From NCBI GenBank assembly GCA_002490525.1, contig DKUE01000005.1:8524-72523 (forward strand): a DNA stretch of 64,000 bases, read 5' to 3'. Below are positions 24,663 to 34,292 of the stretch, in pieces. Position 1 is the first letter of the stretch. Every line of letters begins with the position of its first letter. The stretch comes from Ruminococcaceae bacterium UBA7212. GTDB lineage: Bacteria > Bacillota > Clostridia > Oscillospirales > Acutalibacteraceae. The notes below the pieces were generated by a model that saw only the letters and a program-made list of their open reading frames with translations, made no database searches and was not told the origin of the DNA. The translations under genes were made by a program, and so were the position numbers.

Positions 24663-26135
24663 TTACGCCATGGTATCGGATGATTCCTTAACTTCTTCCT
24701 GCGTTTCGGTATATTTTTTCGGAAGCTTTCCGCGCTCGGATTTAAACGTTTTCCAAAGCTTTTGCGCATATCCGCGAAATTCTAATACAACATCGCCCTC
24801 ACATGCGACAAAAGTGCCGTGCTTCTTTTGAGAGCGTGTTGCCGCAATCTTAAACAGGAACATGCAAGCACCGCCAATCAGCGCACCTATCAAAATAATG
24901 ACGAAAAGCGGAAGCCGACAGCTTAACCAGTCTCCCGAACGCAGAGGCAGTGTAAAGGAAATATATTTTTCTCCGCGGGCAAACATTTCGGCAAATGTCT
25001 CGCCGTTTCCGTATTTCGGCAATTCTGTCAAATAGGCCGTGTTAACAATGCCGAACACAGCTGTTAATACACCGGTTGCCGCAGAACCAATCATCAAACC
25101 CGGAATCACGGTAAGAGGGCTTCTGTAGGCATACGGCATCGCGAAAGCAACCGTCAGTTTGATATTCTCAAAAAAAGCGTTAATCGGCCCACTGACCGCA
25201 AGATTAAAGTCATCGTTATCCGGCGCGGCACCTTTTTTGGTAATTTTTTGCAGTAAAACGCACATCAGCGGAATCCAGCCGATGGTTACAAAGCATGCAC
25301 CGTAGATAGTCATCAACTGTGCATTCCCGTCCGCAAAGGCGGCAATAGCAACCGCAAACGCCGACATAGAAACCGGTCCGATTAAATCAAAGCCGACCAT
25401 TAACCCCATTACCAGTGCACATAAAACAACGGAAACACCCGAGAGTTGTGTAAGCGGTCCAATCAGGGCATCGCCGAGCGCACGAAACGGAATTTCAATA
25501 CCGTAATGTATCAGCAAAAATGTTAGCGCCGCAGAAACCACGGGCATAATCAGAACCAAAACAATTAAATCTACTTGTTCTAAAATACCGACACCGGTCA
25601 AGCTGTCCGGTATCTTTTTGCCGGCAGCACGTTTTTTCGCAAAAGTATTATCTAATTTGCCGCCTAAAAATTCTTTGCAGTTATTCCACGCAATAAATAA
25701 GTATTTAATACAGTATGCCAAAAATACCGATAAAATTAAATACCCCATATAGCCGATATTTGCACCGCCGCCGTTTTCCAAAGGGGTTGCAAAATAAGCC
25801 TTATATGCCTCTACGCCCGAAATCGGCGTGCCTGCAAAGTGTGCAAAATAAATACTTAAAGCGAATGCAGGTGCAACGGCTGGTATTCCGGCAATCAAAT
25901 AAGATAAAACCACAGCCATAACTACAAAAAAGAAATCGGTTGCCCAAAATAAAATGAACCACAAAATATTTTCGTTCTGCGGTTCTGTGGCGCCTAAAAT
26001 GTGCTGCACGCCGAGCACATTTTGTACAACAAAAAAGAAACCTGCACCGAGGGCTCCGAACAGCTGCACAATAAACATAATGGACGTAGCGCGGTTTACA
26101 TTTTGCCGCAGACTGCGAACTTCCCGTTTAAACAT
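24663..26135 (-). CDS. PTS fructose-type EIIC-like membrane protein
   Basis: A 490-aa polytopic membrane protein with roughly ten hydrophobic segments. The central stretch ALVMGLMVGFDLIGPVSMSA (about residues 254-273) matches the substrate-region signature of fructose-type PTS IIC domains, usually GFDMGGPVNKAA. EIIA and EIIB domains are absent from the protein and its neighbours. The conserved Asn-Lys of the signature is changed to Ser-Met, and a long charged C-terminus is present. It may therefore be a non-PTS relative. ATG 26135 fits the GGGGGA site better than ATG 26141. Confidence 0.65.
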   Translation of the reverse strand: MFKREVRSLRQNVNRATSIMFIVQLFGALGAGFFFVVQNVLGVQHILGATEPQNENILWFILFWATDFFFVVMAVVLSYLIAGIPAVAPAFALSIYFAHFAGTPISGVEAYKAYFATPLENGGGANIGYMGYLILSVFLAYCIKYLFIAWNNCKEFLGGKLDNTFAKKRAAGKKIPDSLTGVGILEQVDLIVLVLIMPVVSAALTFLLIHYGIEIPFRALGDALIGPLTQLSGVSVVLCALVMGLMVGFDLIGPVSMSAFAVAIAAFADGNAQLMTIYGACFVTIGWIPLMCVLLQKITKKGAAPDNDDFNLAVSGPINAFFENIKLTVAFAMPYAYRSPLTVIPGLMIGSAATGVLTAVFGIVNTAYLTELPKYGNGETFAEMFARGEKYISFTLPLRSGDWLSCRLPLFVIILIGALIGGACMFLFKIAATRSQKKHGTFVACEGDVVLEFRGYAQKLWKTFKSERGKLPKKYTETQEEVKESSDTMA

Positions 26136-26223
26136 AATCATTCCCCCACGAATTGATTTTTAGATCATACCATACTTTGACACACCTTGCAACTTATTCC
26201 ATAAAAATAAATATTTTATCGAT

Positions 26224-26634
26224 TTAATACAGTACTTTTGACAATATGTAGCAGGTCCAAAGCGCCACTACAAACAGCCCCTCCGCCGGAATTGCCAATT
26301 TGGTATACGGGCATTTCCAGCCCTTGTCCACAAACAGGAAAATTGTTCTTGTCACAAACACGGTAGTTGCAAAAAACAAACCACCCGCAAGCGAATAAAC
26401 AGGTGTATGCAAAGCGAAGGTCAAATACAGTAAAAATGCACCAAGGGCAAAAGAAATACCGCCGTAATACACACGAATTTCTGTTTTTCCTGCGTTGTCC
26501 ACAGGCTTGACGGAAAAGCTTTCGGCATTTTTTAGAGGATTCGCAATAAATACAATTGCCATGCCGAAGAAATACCCAACCAATCCAATGACAGCAATAC
26601 TTGCGGGAATGTTTTGTAAAAATAACTCTTTCAT
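26224..26634 (-). CDS. DUF4345-like small membrane protein
   Basis: A 136-aa protein with four predicted membrane helices (about residues 10-30, 57-76, 80-100 and 115-133). The segment RVYYGGISFALGAFLLYLTF resembles DUF4345, whose function is unknown. It is 12 bp downstream of the phosphatase-acetyltransferase fusion gene and probably belongs to the polA transcript. No catalytic residues stand out. Confidence 0.6.
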   Translation of the reverse strand: MKELFLQNIPASIAVIGLVGYFFGMAIVFIANPLKNAESFSVKPVDNAGKTEIRVYYGGISFALGAFLLYLTFALHTPVYSLAGGLFFATTVFVTRTIFLFVDKGWKCPYTKLAIPAEGLFVVALWTCYILSKVLY

Positions 26635-26646
26635 GTTTTGTACCCC

Positions 26647-27519
26647 TTACATAAAAATATTTGAATTGAAATTGTGCGTAAAAATCAATGCATCCTCATC
26701 AGGGTCTCGATAAAACCCTTTTCTGTGCCCGCATTTTGAAAATTCGAGCTTTTCGTACAGACGGATTGCTTTCTGATTGCTTTCCCGAACCTCTAAAGTT
26801 ACAAATTCCGCATTCTCCTTTTTGGAAACAGAAAGCAAATAGGACAAGAGCAGTTCACCGATTCCCTTTTGTCTGTGGGTCGGTAAAACAGCGATATTCG
26901 TAATATAAACTTCACCCGAGACGTTGTTGGCTCCAATGTAAGCCACCGTCTTTTCTTCCGATACTGCGACAAAAAATCTGGCTGTTGGATTCTCGATTCC
27001 CTCTAATAATCCTTCCGGCGTCCACGGGTGTGCAAAACAAGTTTTTTCAATCTTTGCCACCGCCTCCACATCTGCGCCCTTCATTGTACGTGGTGGATAA
27101 CAGCAGAATACGAAAGAAAAAATCTCGTCAAAATGCGAAACTATTTGCGCCGCAGTCGATTGATATACTGCCAAATTCCCCATATACGGGTCGGTGACGT
27201 TCAAAACCATAATCTTATCCGATTCGGTATACTGTCGCAAAACCGCCGCATGCGAGGCAGTCATACATATGAAATACGTGTCTTTCTCAAAATCGTATTG
27301 TGTAAGTGCATTGGCGCGGTGCGCAGAGATGTCTGCGCCTAAACTCTGTGCCGCAGCTACGGCATTGTCCGAAGGCGGCAATCCGACTGCCGCCGCCAAA
27401 CCTGCACTTTTGACAGAAATAAAGCCTAAATCCCGTTCACAAAGATATTTCCGAAACAGACCTTCCGCCATCGGACTGCGGCAAGTATTGCCTGTACAAA
27501 TAAAAATAATTTTTTTCAT
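26647..27519 (-). CDS. Fusion: low-molecular-weight protein-tyrosine/arginine phosphatase plus RimI-type acetyltransferase
   Basis: A 290-aa two-domain protein. The first half (residues 1 to about 140) is an LMW phosphatase with the P-loop CTGNTCR (Cys8, Arg14) and the general-acid Asp in VTDPYMG (about 110), close to YwlE. The second half (about 145-280) is a RimI-like GNAT: FAHPWTPEGLLEGIENPTA, VYITNIAVLPTHRQKGIGEL with the acetyl-CoA loop, and LEVRESNQKAIRLYEKLEF. RimI acetylates the N-terminus of ribosomal protein S18. The two activities are normally separate genes; the fusion is uncommon as far as I know. It is 12 bp after polA, with no sign of a frameshift. Confidence 0.88.
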   Translation of the reverse strand: MKKIIFICTGNTCRSPMAEGLFRKYLCERDLGFISVKSAGLAAAVGLPPSDNAVAAAQSLGADISAHRANALTQYDFEKDTYFICMTASHAAVLRQYTESDKIMVLNVTDPYMGNLAVYQSTAAQIVSHFDEIFSFVFCCYPPRTMKGADVEAVAKIEKTCFAHPWTPEGLLEGIENPTARFFVAVSEEKTVAYIGANNVSGEVYITNIAVLPTHRQKGIGELLLSYLLSVSKKENAEFVTLEVRESNQKAIRLYEKLEFSKCGHRKGFYRDPDEDALIFTHNFNSNIFM

Positions 27520-27531
27520 CTTTATGCCTTT

Positions 27532-30102
27532 TTATGCCTTTGCATCATACCATGTTTTACCGATGTTCGCATCACTTTTCAAACGCACCTTCATTCGGCA
27601 AGCATTTTCCATTTCTTCCGACACAATTTTTGCCGCCTTTTGAATTTCCGATTCCGGCGCCTCGACAATCAATTCATCGTGTACCTGCAAAATCAGCTTT
27701 GCCTGCATGTTTTCTTCCTGCAATCGGCGGTAAACACGAATCATTGCAATTTTTATTATATCTGCCGCCGTGCCCTGAATCGGCATATTTCGTGCCACAC
27801 GCTCACCGAAAGCGCGCAGCATTGCGTTTGAGGATGCGAGCTCCGGTAAGTATCTGCGGCGTTCAAAAAGCGTTTTTACATATCCATCCTTTTTTGCCTG
27901 TTCCACAATCTCTTTCATGTATCTGTCTACACCTGCATAGTGATGCAGATAATCCTTGATATATCTGTCTGCCTCCGCACGCGTCACGCCGATGTCCTTA
28001 CTCAAAGAAAATGCCCCGATACCATATACGATACCGAAATTCACAGCCTTTGCACGGCTGCGCATCAACGGGGTAACCATTTGTGGCGGCATTTTAAAGA
28101 CCTGCGATGCCGTAACGGTATGAATATCCGTTTCCTCGTTAAACGCTTCAATCATAGCGGTATCTTCTGCGATGTCCGCTAATACACGCAGTTCAATTTG
28201 AGAGTAGTCCGCATCCACAAACAGATTTCCGTCAGCCGCCATGAAAAACTTTCGCATTTCCCGTCCCAATTCCTGCCGAACAGGAATGTTTTGCAGGTTC
28301 GGTTCTGTAGAAGAAATTCTGCCCGTTCTCGTTTCGGTTTGATTAAAACAGGAGTGAATGCGGCCATCGGCACCGATTACCTTCAGCAGGCCGTCACAAT
28401 AGGTAGACTTTAACTTCGAAAGTGTACGGTATGCCAGTATATACCGAACGATTTCATAATCATCCGCCAATCCCTCTAGCACCTCGGCATTAGTTGAATA
28501 CCCTGTTTTGGTCTTTTTCTTTGTCGGGATTTGTAGCTTTACAAATAAAATCTCCCCAAGCTGTTTGGGCGAATTGATATTAAATTCTTCACCCGCAAGG
28601 GAGTAAATGGAGTTTTGCAATCGGGCAATTTTACCGCTGAGCATTTCGGAAAATGCCGTAATTCCCGCTTTATCTACCAATATACCGACACATTCCATAG
28701 AAGCCAGCACCTCGGCTAAGGGGATTTCCATTTCCGTAAGCAGGGCGCTTTGCCCGTTCAATTGCAATCTCGCAGAAATTTTATCACAAAGCACTTCCAA
28801 ATTTGCACAGTCGGCGGCTTTGGAATCATCCACGTCCGTCTCATTGCACACGGGACAGTATTCCTGAATCAAACGTCCAAGTGCATAATCCTTCGCAGAA
28901 GGGTTTAACAAATATGCGCCAAGCGCAATATCCATTTTAATATTTTTCGCCTGCACGCCGCACTCCATGGCATAGGCAAATACTTCTTTAGAGGAATAGA
29001 CATACTTCTCTGTGCCGGGGTCTGCCAACAGTTCTAAAAAACATGCGTGTTGTGCCGCATCTGCTAAATCTGCCTTTACAACTGCACCTTCCGCCTGAAA
29101 ATACACAGAATTATTTTCAAGCCGGAAAAACGCTTTCTTGTTCCGCAAAACCGCTTCTTTCGCATGCAACCCGAATGTCAGCGGCAATTTTTGACTGTGT
29201 ACTTGTGAATCTGTAAGCGTGACGGCGGCTGACTCTGCGGGTAAATGCAGTTTTTCGAGAATTTTAAACATTTCCAGAGATATCAGCAATGCCGTTGCGG
29301 CGGAAACATCCGCTGCACCCTTTGCATAATGCAGAATATCTGTGTCAATCGGCACATCCAGTTTAATTGTACCAAGCTGATAACTTAAATATGCCGAATC
29401 TTTCCCCGCGGCAAGCTTTTGCCGTACACCCGGCTTGATGTCAATCGCATCTAAATTTGCATATATTTCATCGACGGAATGAAAACGTATAATCAAATCC
29501 TCCGCCGTTTTTTTTCCGATACCTGCAACACCCGGGATATTATCAGAACTGTCACCCATTAACGCTTTAATATCAATCATTTGCTTTGGCACAACACCGT
29601 ATTCCGCCTGTATGCGTTCCATGTCATATACATTGGTTTCGGGTCTGCCCATTTTAGTAGAGGCGAGCAATACACAAACATTCTCACGCACCAACTGCAA
29701 GCTGTCACGGTCGCCTGTCGCAATAAAACACTGATTTTCTTTTTTCGTACCGGCGGCAAGCGTCCCGATTAAATCGTCCGCTTCAACCCCCTCTTTCATC
29801 ACCAGCGAATAACCAAGAGCGGTAAGCAATTCTTTTAGAATCGGCACCTGCTCGGCGAGTTCAGGCGGCATTCCCTTCCGATTGGCTTTATAACCGTCAT
29901 ACATTTTGTGCCGAAAGGTCGGCGCCTTTAAATCGAATGTCACCGCAACCGCATCCGGCTTTACATCTTCTTCTAATTTTAAAAGGATATTCATAAATCC
30001 GTAAATGGCGTTCGTAAAACGACCGTCTTTTGTGGTTAAAAGCTTAATGCCGTAAAATGCACGGTTCAAAATACTGTTGCCGTCAAGTATCAATAATTTC
30101 AT
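27532..30102 (-). CDS. polA: DNA polymerase I
   Basis: An 856-aa repair and Okazaki-fragment polymerase. The 5'-3' exonuclease domain (residues 1 to about 290) has LILDGNSILNRAFYGI, VEADDLIGTLA and GDSSDNIPGVAGIGKKTAED. The middle domain lacks the DxE proofreading residues (the matching region reads AFFRLENN), as in many Bacillota, so 3'-5' editing is probably lost. The polymerase domain has FVDADYSQIELRVLA, RSRAKAVNFGIVYGIGAFSL and the metal site LQVHDELIVEAP. I chose ATG 30102, with GGAGCGACAT upstream, over a TTG at 30114. It is divergent from dusB. Confidence 0.97.
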   Translation of the reverse strand: MKLLILDGNSILNRAFYGIKLLTTKDGRFTNAIYGFMNILLKLEEDVKPDAVAVTFDLKAPTFRHKMYDGYKANRKGMPPELAEQVPILKELLTALGYSLVMKEGVEADDLIGTLAAGTKKENQCFIATGDRDSLQLVRENVCVLLASTKMGRPETNVYDMERIQAEYGVVPKQMIDIKALMGDSSDNIPGVAGIGKKTAEDLIIRFHSVDEIYANLDAIDIKPGVRQKLAAGKDSAYLSYQLGTIKLDVPIDTDILHYAKGAADVSAATALLISLEMFKILEKLHLPAESAAVTLTDSQVHSQKLPLTFGLHAKEAVLRNKKAFFRLENNSVYFQAEGAVVKADLADAAQHACFLELLADPGTEKYVYSSKEVFAYAMECGVQAKNIKMDIALGAYLLNPSAKDYALGRLIQEYCPVCNETDVDDSKAADCANLEVLCDKISARLQLNGQSALLTEMEIPLAEVLASMECVGILVDKAGITAFSEMLSGKIARLQNSIYSLAGEEFNINSPKQLGEILFVKLQIPTKKKTKTGYSTNAEVLEGLADDYEIVRYILAYRTLSKLKSTYCDGLLKVIGADGRIHSCFNQTETRTGRISSTEPNLQNIPVRQELGREMRKFFMAADGNLFVDADYSQIELRVLADIAEDTAMIEAFNEETDIHTVTASQVFKMPPQMVTPLMRSRAKAVNFGIVYGIGAFSLSKDIGVTRAEADRYIKDYLHHYAGVDRYMKEIVEQAKKDGYVKTLFERRRYLPELASSNAMLRAFGERVARNMPIQGTAADIIKIAMIRVYRRLQEENMQAKLILQVHDELIVEAPESEIQKAAKIVSEEMENACRMKVRLKSDANIGKTWYDAKA

Positions 30103-30304
30103 ATGTCGCTCCAAAACTAAAAAATAAAACCATTATGCAAACCATCCGTTATCTGCATCCACAACTTTTCCGTATGTTGAAATTTTTTGTCAGCCTGCGC
30201 TGCAACGAATTTCACCACAGTCTTTCTCAAGACGTGGAACAGCATTTCAGTGTTACAAATAGAATATAGCATATTTTTCGTGAAAATGCACGAGAAATTT
30301 AAAG

Positions 30305-30333
30305 TTGCCGCAAAAAATAAAGTGTGTTATACT
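30305..30333 (+). promoter_or_regulatory. Sigma-A-type promoter for dusB
   Basis: TTGCCG (30305-30310), a 17-bp spacer and TATACT (30328-30333) lie about 30 bp upstream of the dusB start. Confidence 0.5.
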
Positions 30334-30362
30334 TTTTCATATTTATCAAATAAGGTGTTTTT

Positions 30363-31334
30363 ATGAAAATCGGAAATTTGGAAATAGAAGGTTATGCGGC
30401 GCTCGCACCCATGGCGGGTGTTGCAGACAGAGCCTTCCGAGAGCTTTGCGTCGGATACGGTGCTGCCTATGTCGTTTCTGAAATGATTAGCTCCAAAGGG
30501 GTTTCCATGGGAGATAAAAAATCCAAAGCGCTTATGCAGCTTTCCGCCGCGGAACGTCCTGCAGGTGTGCAAATTTTCGGCAGTGACCCCGAGGTAATGG
30601 CAAATTCCGTAAAATCGGTTTTGGCTGTACAGCCGCAGTTTATTGATATTAACATGGGGTGTCCCGCGCCGAAAATTGCGGGCAACGGCGGCGGAGCGTC
30701 TTTAATGCGTGACCCGATACTGGCTGAAAAAATTGTAAACGCCGTTAAAAAGGTCTGCGGTGACATCCCCGTCACTGTAAAAATCCGCAGCGGGTGGGAT
30801 GATATGCACATAAATGCGGGTGAAGTGGCAAAACGCGCCGAAAATGCGGGTGCATCGGCAATCACCGTACACGGCAGAACCAGACAGCAAATGTATGCGC
30901 CCCCCGTAAACCGCGACATCATCGCCGAAGTAAAAAAATCTGTTTCCATCCCCGTGATTGGAAACGGAGATATTACAGACGGTATAAGTGCCGCCGAAAT
31001 GCTGGAATCTACAAACTGCGATTTTCTGATGATTGGACGCGGCGCACTCGGCCGTCCGTGGATTTTCCAACAAATCAATGCGTATCTCTCTGACGGAAGG
31101 ATTCTTCCGGAGCCGCCCGTTTCAGAACGTATGCACATTATGTGCCGCCATATACAAATGATTTGTGCCTATAAAGGCGATCGTATCGGCATTCACGAGG
31201 CCAGAAAACATGCCGCATGGTATACAAAAGGTATTCATGGCGCGGCAGCATACCGCAGACAACTCGGTCAATTGGAAAGCACGGCTCAGCTGGAAGAAAT
31301 TGCATACAAAATCTGTTTGGAAAATCAAATATAA
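30363..31334 (+). CDS. dusB: tRNA-dihydrouridine synthase, DusB type
   Basis: FMN enzyme (323 aa) reducing uridine to dihydrouridine in tRNA D loops. The barrel begins AALAPMAGVADRAFRELC; the substrate loop is VVSEMISSKG, and the catalytic Cys lies in DINMGCPAPKIAGNGGG. FMN-contact motifs KIRSGWDD, ITVHGRTRQQMY and IGNGDI follow, and the C-terminal helical domain has RKHAAWYTKGIHGAA. Single gene, divergent from polA, and closed by an unusual palindrome over its stop codon. Confidence 0.95.
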   Translation: MKIGNLEIEGYAALAPMAGVADRAFRELCVGYGAAYVVSEMISSKGVSMGDKKSKALMQLSAAERPAGVQIFGSDPEVMANSVKSVLAVQPQFIDINMGCPAPKIAGNGGGASLMRDPILAEKIVNAVKKVCGDIPVTVKIRSGWDDMHINAGEVAKRAENAGASAITVHGRTRQQMYAPPVNRDIIAEVKKSVSIPVIGNGDITDGISAAEMLESTNCDFLMIGRGALGRPWIFQQINAYLSDGRILPEPPVSERMHIMCRHIQMICAYKGDRIGIHEARKHAAWYTKGIHGAAAYRRQLGQLESTAQLEEIAYKICLENQI

Positions 31335-31356
31335 CCATAGCGCATGCGCTATGGTT
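31333..31356. repeat. Perfect 24-bp palindrome at the dusB stop codon
   Basis: Half-site AACCATAGCGCA is followed at once by its reverse complement, with no loop. It begins inside the TAA stop. Absence of a spacer makes it a poor terminator hairpin but a good two-fold protein site. Confidence 0.6.
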
Positions 31357-31362
31357 AAGCAA

Positions 31363-31396
31363 ACAAGCAGCAGTATTTATTTTTACTGCTGCTTGT
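31363..31396. terminator. Hairpin between convergent dusB and spo0A
   Basis: A 13-bp perfect stem ACAAGCAGCAGTA/TACTGCTGCTTGT with an 8-nt loop lies between the two convergent 3' ends. T tracts are short on both strands, so strength is uncertain. Confidence 0.6.
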
Positions 31397-31458
31397 CATA
31401 TATACCCTCAATAACAGTATAGTTTCATCACATTTGCAATGAAAAAATAAAAAAACGG

Positions 31459-32241
31459 TTAAGATATTTTCAGCTGTAACCGCAGTTTATCGCTGATCAT
31501 GGCAATAAATTCCGAATTTGTAGGCTTACCGCGCGTATTTTGAATCGTATATCCGAAATACGAACTGAGTACGTCTACATCTCCCCTGTCCCATGCGACC
31601 TCAATCGCATGGCGAATTGCGCGTTCCACTCTTGAAGAAGTCGTAGCAAAATGCTTTGCGACTGTCGGGTACAAAACCTTTGTAACCGAATTCATCATTT
31701 CCGTATCGTTAATGGAAAGAATAATCGCTTCACGCAAATACTGATACCCTTTAATGTGTGCAGGCACACCGATTTGATGCATAATATCGCTGACCAACAC
31801 CTCTAAATCCGAACTGTTCATGCGCACGGCGTTTCCATATGTATCTGTTTTGTCACTCCCGTTCTGTTTCCACCCGGTCATCAACATAATACGCTCTGCC
31901 ATCATACTGATGTCAAACGGCTTTAGAAAGTAATAATCGGCACCCGCCATTAACACTTCATTTTCAAAACGCTGATTATCCACACCGGAAATCACCATAA
32001 TCAGCGGCTTTTTTCGGTTAGATGCAGAAATTTGCTGTAAAACCCCGAGTGCATCGGTAGACGCCATAATGGCATCCATAACCAACACATCCGGTTTTTC
32101 GCTTTCCAGCAAACGAAGAACCTCCGCGCCGTTCTTCGCCGCCAGCTTTACTTCAAAGCCATATGACTTTAACACTGCTGTACAGTGTTTACCGAAATCA
32201 TTCGCCTCTTCCGTAAACAAAATTTTTAGTGTTTTCTCCAT
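31459..32241 (-). CDS. spo0A: Sporulation master response regulator Spo0A
   Basis: A 260-aa response regulator that, once phosphorylated, starts sporulation. The receiver domain (about residues 4-120) has the phospho-acceptor Asp in [11 protein letters not shown], with Lys in FLKPFD; the usual acidic pair after strand 1 reads TEEAND. The C-terminal Spo0A-specific DNA-binding domain includes [40 protein letters not shown] and [21 protein letters not shown] 32241 has GGAGGT 8 nt upstream. It lies downstream of spoIVB, the order conserved in nearly all sporeformers, separated by a terminator and with its own promoter. Confidence 0.98.
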   Translation of the reverse strand: MEKTLKILFTEEANDFGKHCTAVLKSYGFEVKLAAKNGAEVLRLLESEKPDVLVMDAIMASTDALGVLQQISASNRKKPLIMVISGVDNQRFENEVLMAGADYYFLKPFDISMMAERIMLMTGWKQNGSDKTDTYGNAVRMNSSDLEVLVSDIMHQIGVPAHIKGYQYLREAIILSINDTEMMNSVTKVLYPTVAKHFATTSSRVERAIRHAIEVAWDRGDVDVLSSYFGYTIQNTRGKPTNSEFIAMISDKLRLQLKIS

Positions 32242-32273
32242 AAAAACAACCTCCAATATTTTATTTCTGCCAT

Positions 32274-32302
32274 ATTTTACCATATAAGTTATTTTTTGGC
32301 AA
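32274..32302 (-). promoter_or_regulatory. Sigma-A-type promoter for spo0A
   Basis: On the minus strand TTGCCA (32302-32297), a 17-bp spacer and TAAAAT (32279-32274) precede the start by about 30 bp. I did not find a good sigma-H match. Confidence 0.55.
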
Positions 32303-32361
32303 TCCTTTTTTGTAATTTTATTATCTTTTTTCAGAAAAACACAAGAAACCTTTAGGAAAAC

Positions 32362-32399
32362 GAGGGATATATAAACGGGTTTTCGTTTATATATCCCTC
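32362..32399 (-). terminator. Terminator after spoIVB
   Basis: A 16-bp perfect stem GAGGGATATATAAACG and its complement, 6-nt loop, starts 6 bp past the spoIVB stop. On the minus strand it is followed by TTTTCC. It separates spoIVB from spo0A transcription. Confidence 0.75.
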
Positions 32400-32404
32400 T
32401 CTGT

Positions 32405-33649
32405 TTAAGAAACCTTTTGCAGCAATGCGGATTCAACCTCTTTTGCATTGTTTAACATCGTTTCGGCAAAAATACCGTACCCCTGCAATGCATTGTTGAC
32501 GAATACATGGGTTACCGCACCGACAAGCATGCCGTTTTGCACAATCGGACTGCCGCTCATTCCTTGAATAATGCCGCCCGTTTTTGCAATTAAAGTGCTG
32601 TCTGTTACTTCAATAATCATATTTTTACCGTTCTCATCAGAATTCGGGTAAATTTTTGTGATTTGAACATCATAATAATGCGGTCCTGTCTCGTCTACAG
32701 TTGAAAGAATTTGTGCGTACCCGGTTTTCACCTCATTTTTAGTAGCCACCGGCAAAGGCACAGCGGTTTTGTCAAAGCTTGTTAATGTTCCGTATACACC
32801 GGTTTGTTTATTATCATACAACTCGCCGATGTTCTTGTCTTGGAACACACCGCAAAGCTCACCTGTGATACCGGGACTTCCCTTATAGCATCCACTGATT
32901 TCGGTTTGCACGGCAACTCCGTTTTGAAACGGCATAATCTTGCCTGTGTCAATATCACAAATGGCATGACCCAAACCGCCGAACACACCTGTTTCGGGAT
33001 TGTAAAAGGTCATTGTGCCGACACCCGCAGTGCTGTCACGTACCCATAAGCCCGCTTTTTTGATATGCTCATTTTGTGAATACGCTAATTGCAGCTGCAC
33101 GGTCATTTCTTTGCCATCGCGTCGTGCACATATTTTGGCAGTATCCCCGGCATTTTTAATCGCATCTGTCAGCTGTATTGTTTTAGAAACCGGTTGGTCA
33201 TTTACAGAAACAATTACATCGCCGACCTTCAGCCCTGCTTCTTTCGCAGGATTTATTGCACCGTTGTCTGTAAAAACATCATCCATACCGACAATCAAAA
33301 CGCCGTCTGTAAAGATCTTCACGCCGAAAATATCGCCGCTGGGCACAACATACTGTCTTTTTTCTACCGTAACCGTAGAGGATTTCACGGGAATTGTATT
33401 CAGAACGGAAATATTTACCGTATAACTCGCGTCTCCGTTTGCTGCGTACATAGCATTGGAATTTGCTGAACGCACAGCATCCGATTTCTGCGAATTCGAC
33501 AACGAGTAAATAGCAGTTCCATGCAGTTCTTCATTTTCGATTAAATGAATACTGTCCGGAAAATGCTTTTCGCCCAAAAATACAAACACAAAAATAACAG
33601 AGGCAATTCCCAGTCCCAAAAGGCTGAAAAATTTGAAAAGCTTCTTCAT
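32405..33649 (-). CDS. spoIVB: SpoIVB serine peptidase (S55)
   Basis: A 414-aa signalling protease made in the forespore that triggers pro-sigma-K processing in the mother cell. It has an N-terminal membrane signal ([17 protein letters not shown], about residues 10-26). A PDZ domain follows near 110-185 ([20 protein letters not shown]). The S55 peptidase domain has the catalytic His in [13 protein letters not shown] and the Ser in [14 protein letters not shown]. The first residues after the signal include a self-cleavage-prone region. GGAGGTGAAAA precedes the ATG. It lies directly upstream of spo0A, the usual order in sporeformers. Confidence 0.96.
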   Translation of the reverse strand: MKKLFKFFSLLGLGIASVIFVFVFLGEKHFPDSIHLIENEELHGTAIYSLSNSQKSDAVRSANSNAMYAANGDASYTVNISVLNTIPVKSSTVTVEKRQYVVPSGDIFGVKIFTDGVLIVGMDDVFTDNGAINPAKEAGLKVGDVIVSVNDQPVSKTIQLTDAIKNAGDTAKICARRDGKEMTVQLQLAYSQNEHIKKAGLWVRDSTAGVGTMTFYNPETGVFGGLGHAICDIDTGKIMPFQNGVAVQTEISGCYKGSPGITGELCGVFQDKNIGELYDNKQTGVYGTLTSFDKTAVPLPVATKNEVKTGYAQILSTVDETGPHYYDVQITKIYPNSDENGKNMIIEVTDSTLIAKTGGIIQGMSGSPIVQNGMLVGAVTHVFVNNALQGYGIFAETMLNNAKEVESALLQKVS

Positions 33650-33716
33650 TTTTCACCTCCGCACGCGGTTAACACCGCCTTAATACTCTATGTCTTTTTT
33701 AAATTTTTATTTGCGG

Positions 33717-33776
33717 AAAAAATAAGACTTTACGGCTGTTTTCTCCGAGAATAGAATTCCCAAAACCGTAAAGTCT
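33717..33776 (-). terminator. Terminator after aroK
   Basis: An 11-bp stem AGACTTTACGG/CCGTAAAGTCT closes a 30-nt loop with internal pairing. On the minus strand it is followed by TATTTTTT. It lies just after the aroK stop. Confidence 0.8.
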
Positions 33777-33788
33777 ATTTATACTTTC

Positions 33789-34292
33789 TTATTTATTTTT
33801 TAAAATTGCAATGATATTGCTGACTGCTTCTTCCGAAGAGCACCCATCCGCGTGCAATGTCATGTCCGCATATTTTTGATAATACGGCAGCCGCTCGAAA
33901 TAAATTTCATCAATGCTTTGTGCTTTATCTGCCGCTACCCCGCGTGTTTTGATATTATATAAGCGCTGTTTCACCGTTTGCAAAGAAACATCCAAAAAAA
34001 CCACTGTGCCGTTTTTCTTTAGTTTTTGCATAGCCGCATCGCGGAATACCACACTGCCGCCTGTCGCAATCACTGCATTTTGACAATCCATAGCCAAAAC
34101 CGCAGCACACTCTGCATCCAAAAAAAAATCAATTCCGTCTGTATCAATGATTTCCTGTAGCAGTCGCTTTTCGCGCTGCTGAATCAGCAGATCGGTGTCC
34201 ACAAAGCCGACACCAAGCGTTTTCGCCAAAATGACACCGACAGTGCTTTTACCTGCGGCAGGCATGCCGATTAAAACAATATTATTGTGCAT
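33789..34292 (-). CDS. aroK: Shikimate kinase
   Basis: A 167-aa P-loop kinase phosphorylating shikimate in aromatic amino-acid synthesis. Walker A is GMPAAGKSTVGVILA (about residues 8-22), followed by FVDTDLLIQ. The substrate-binding segment is VIATGGSVVFRD, and the lid/adenine region has YNIKTRGVAAD. Its ATG overlaps the pfkA stop by one base (TGATG), so expression is coupled to pfkA. The pairing with glycolysis is odd metabolically; no other aro genes are present. Confidence 0.93.
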   Translation of the reverse strand: MHNNIVLIGMPAAGKSTVGVILAKTLGVGFVDTDLLIQQREKRLLQEIIDTDGIDFFLDAECAAVLAMDCQNAVIATGGSVVFRDAAMQKLKKNGTVVFLDVSLQTVKQRLYNIKTRGVAADKAQSIDEIYFERLPYYQKYADMTLHADGCSSEEAVSNIIAILKNK

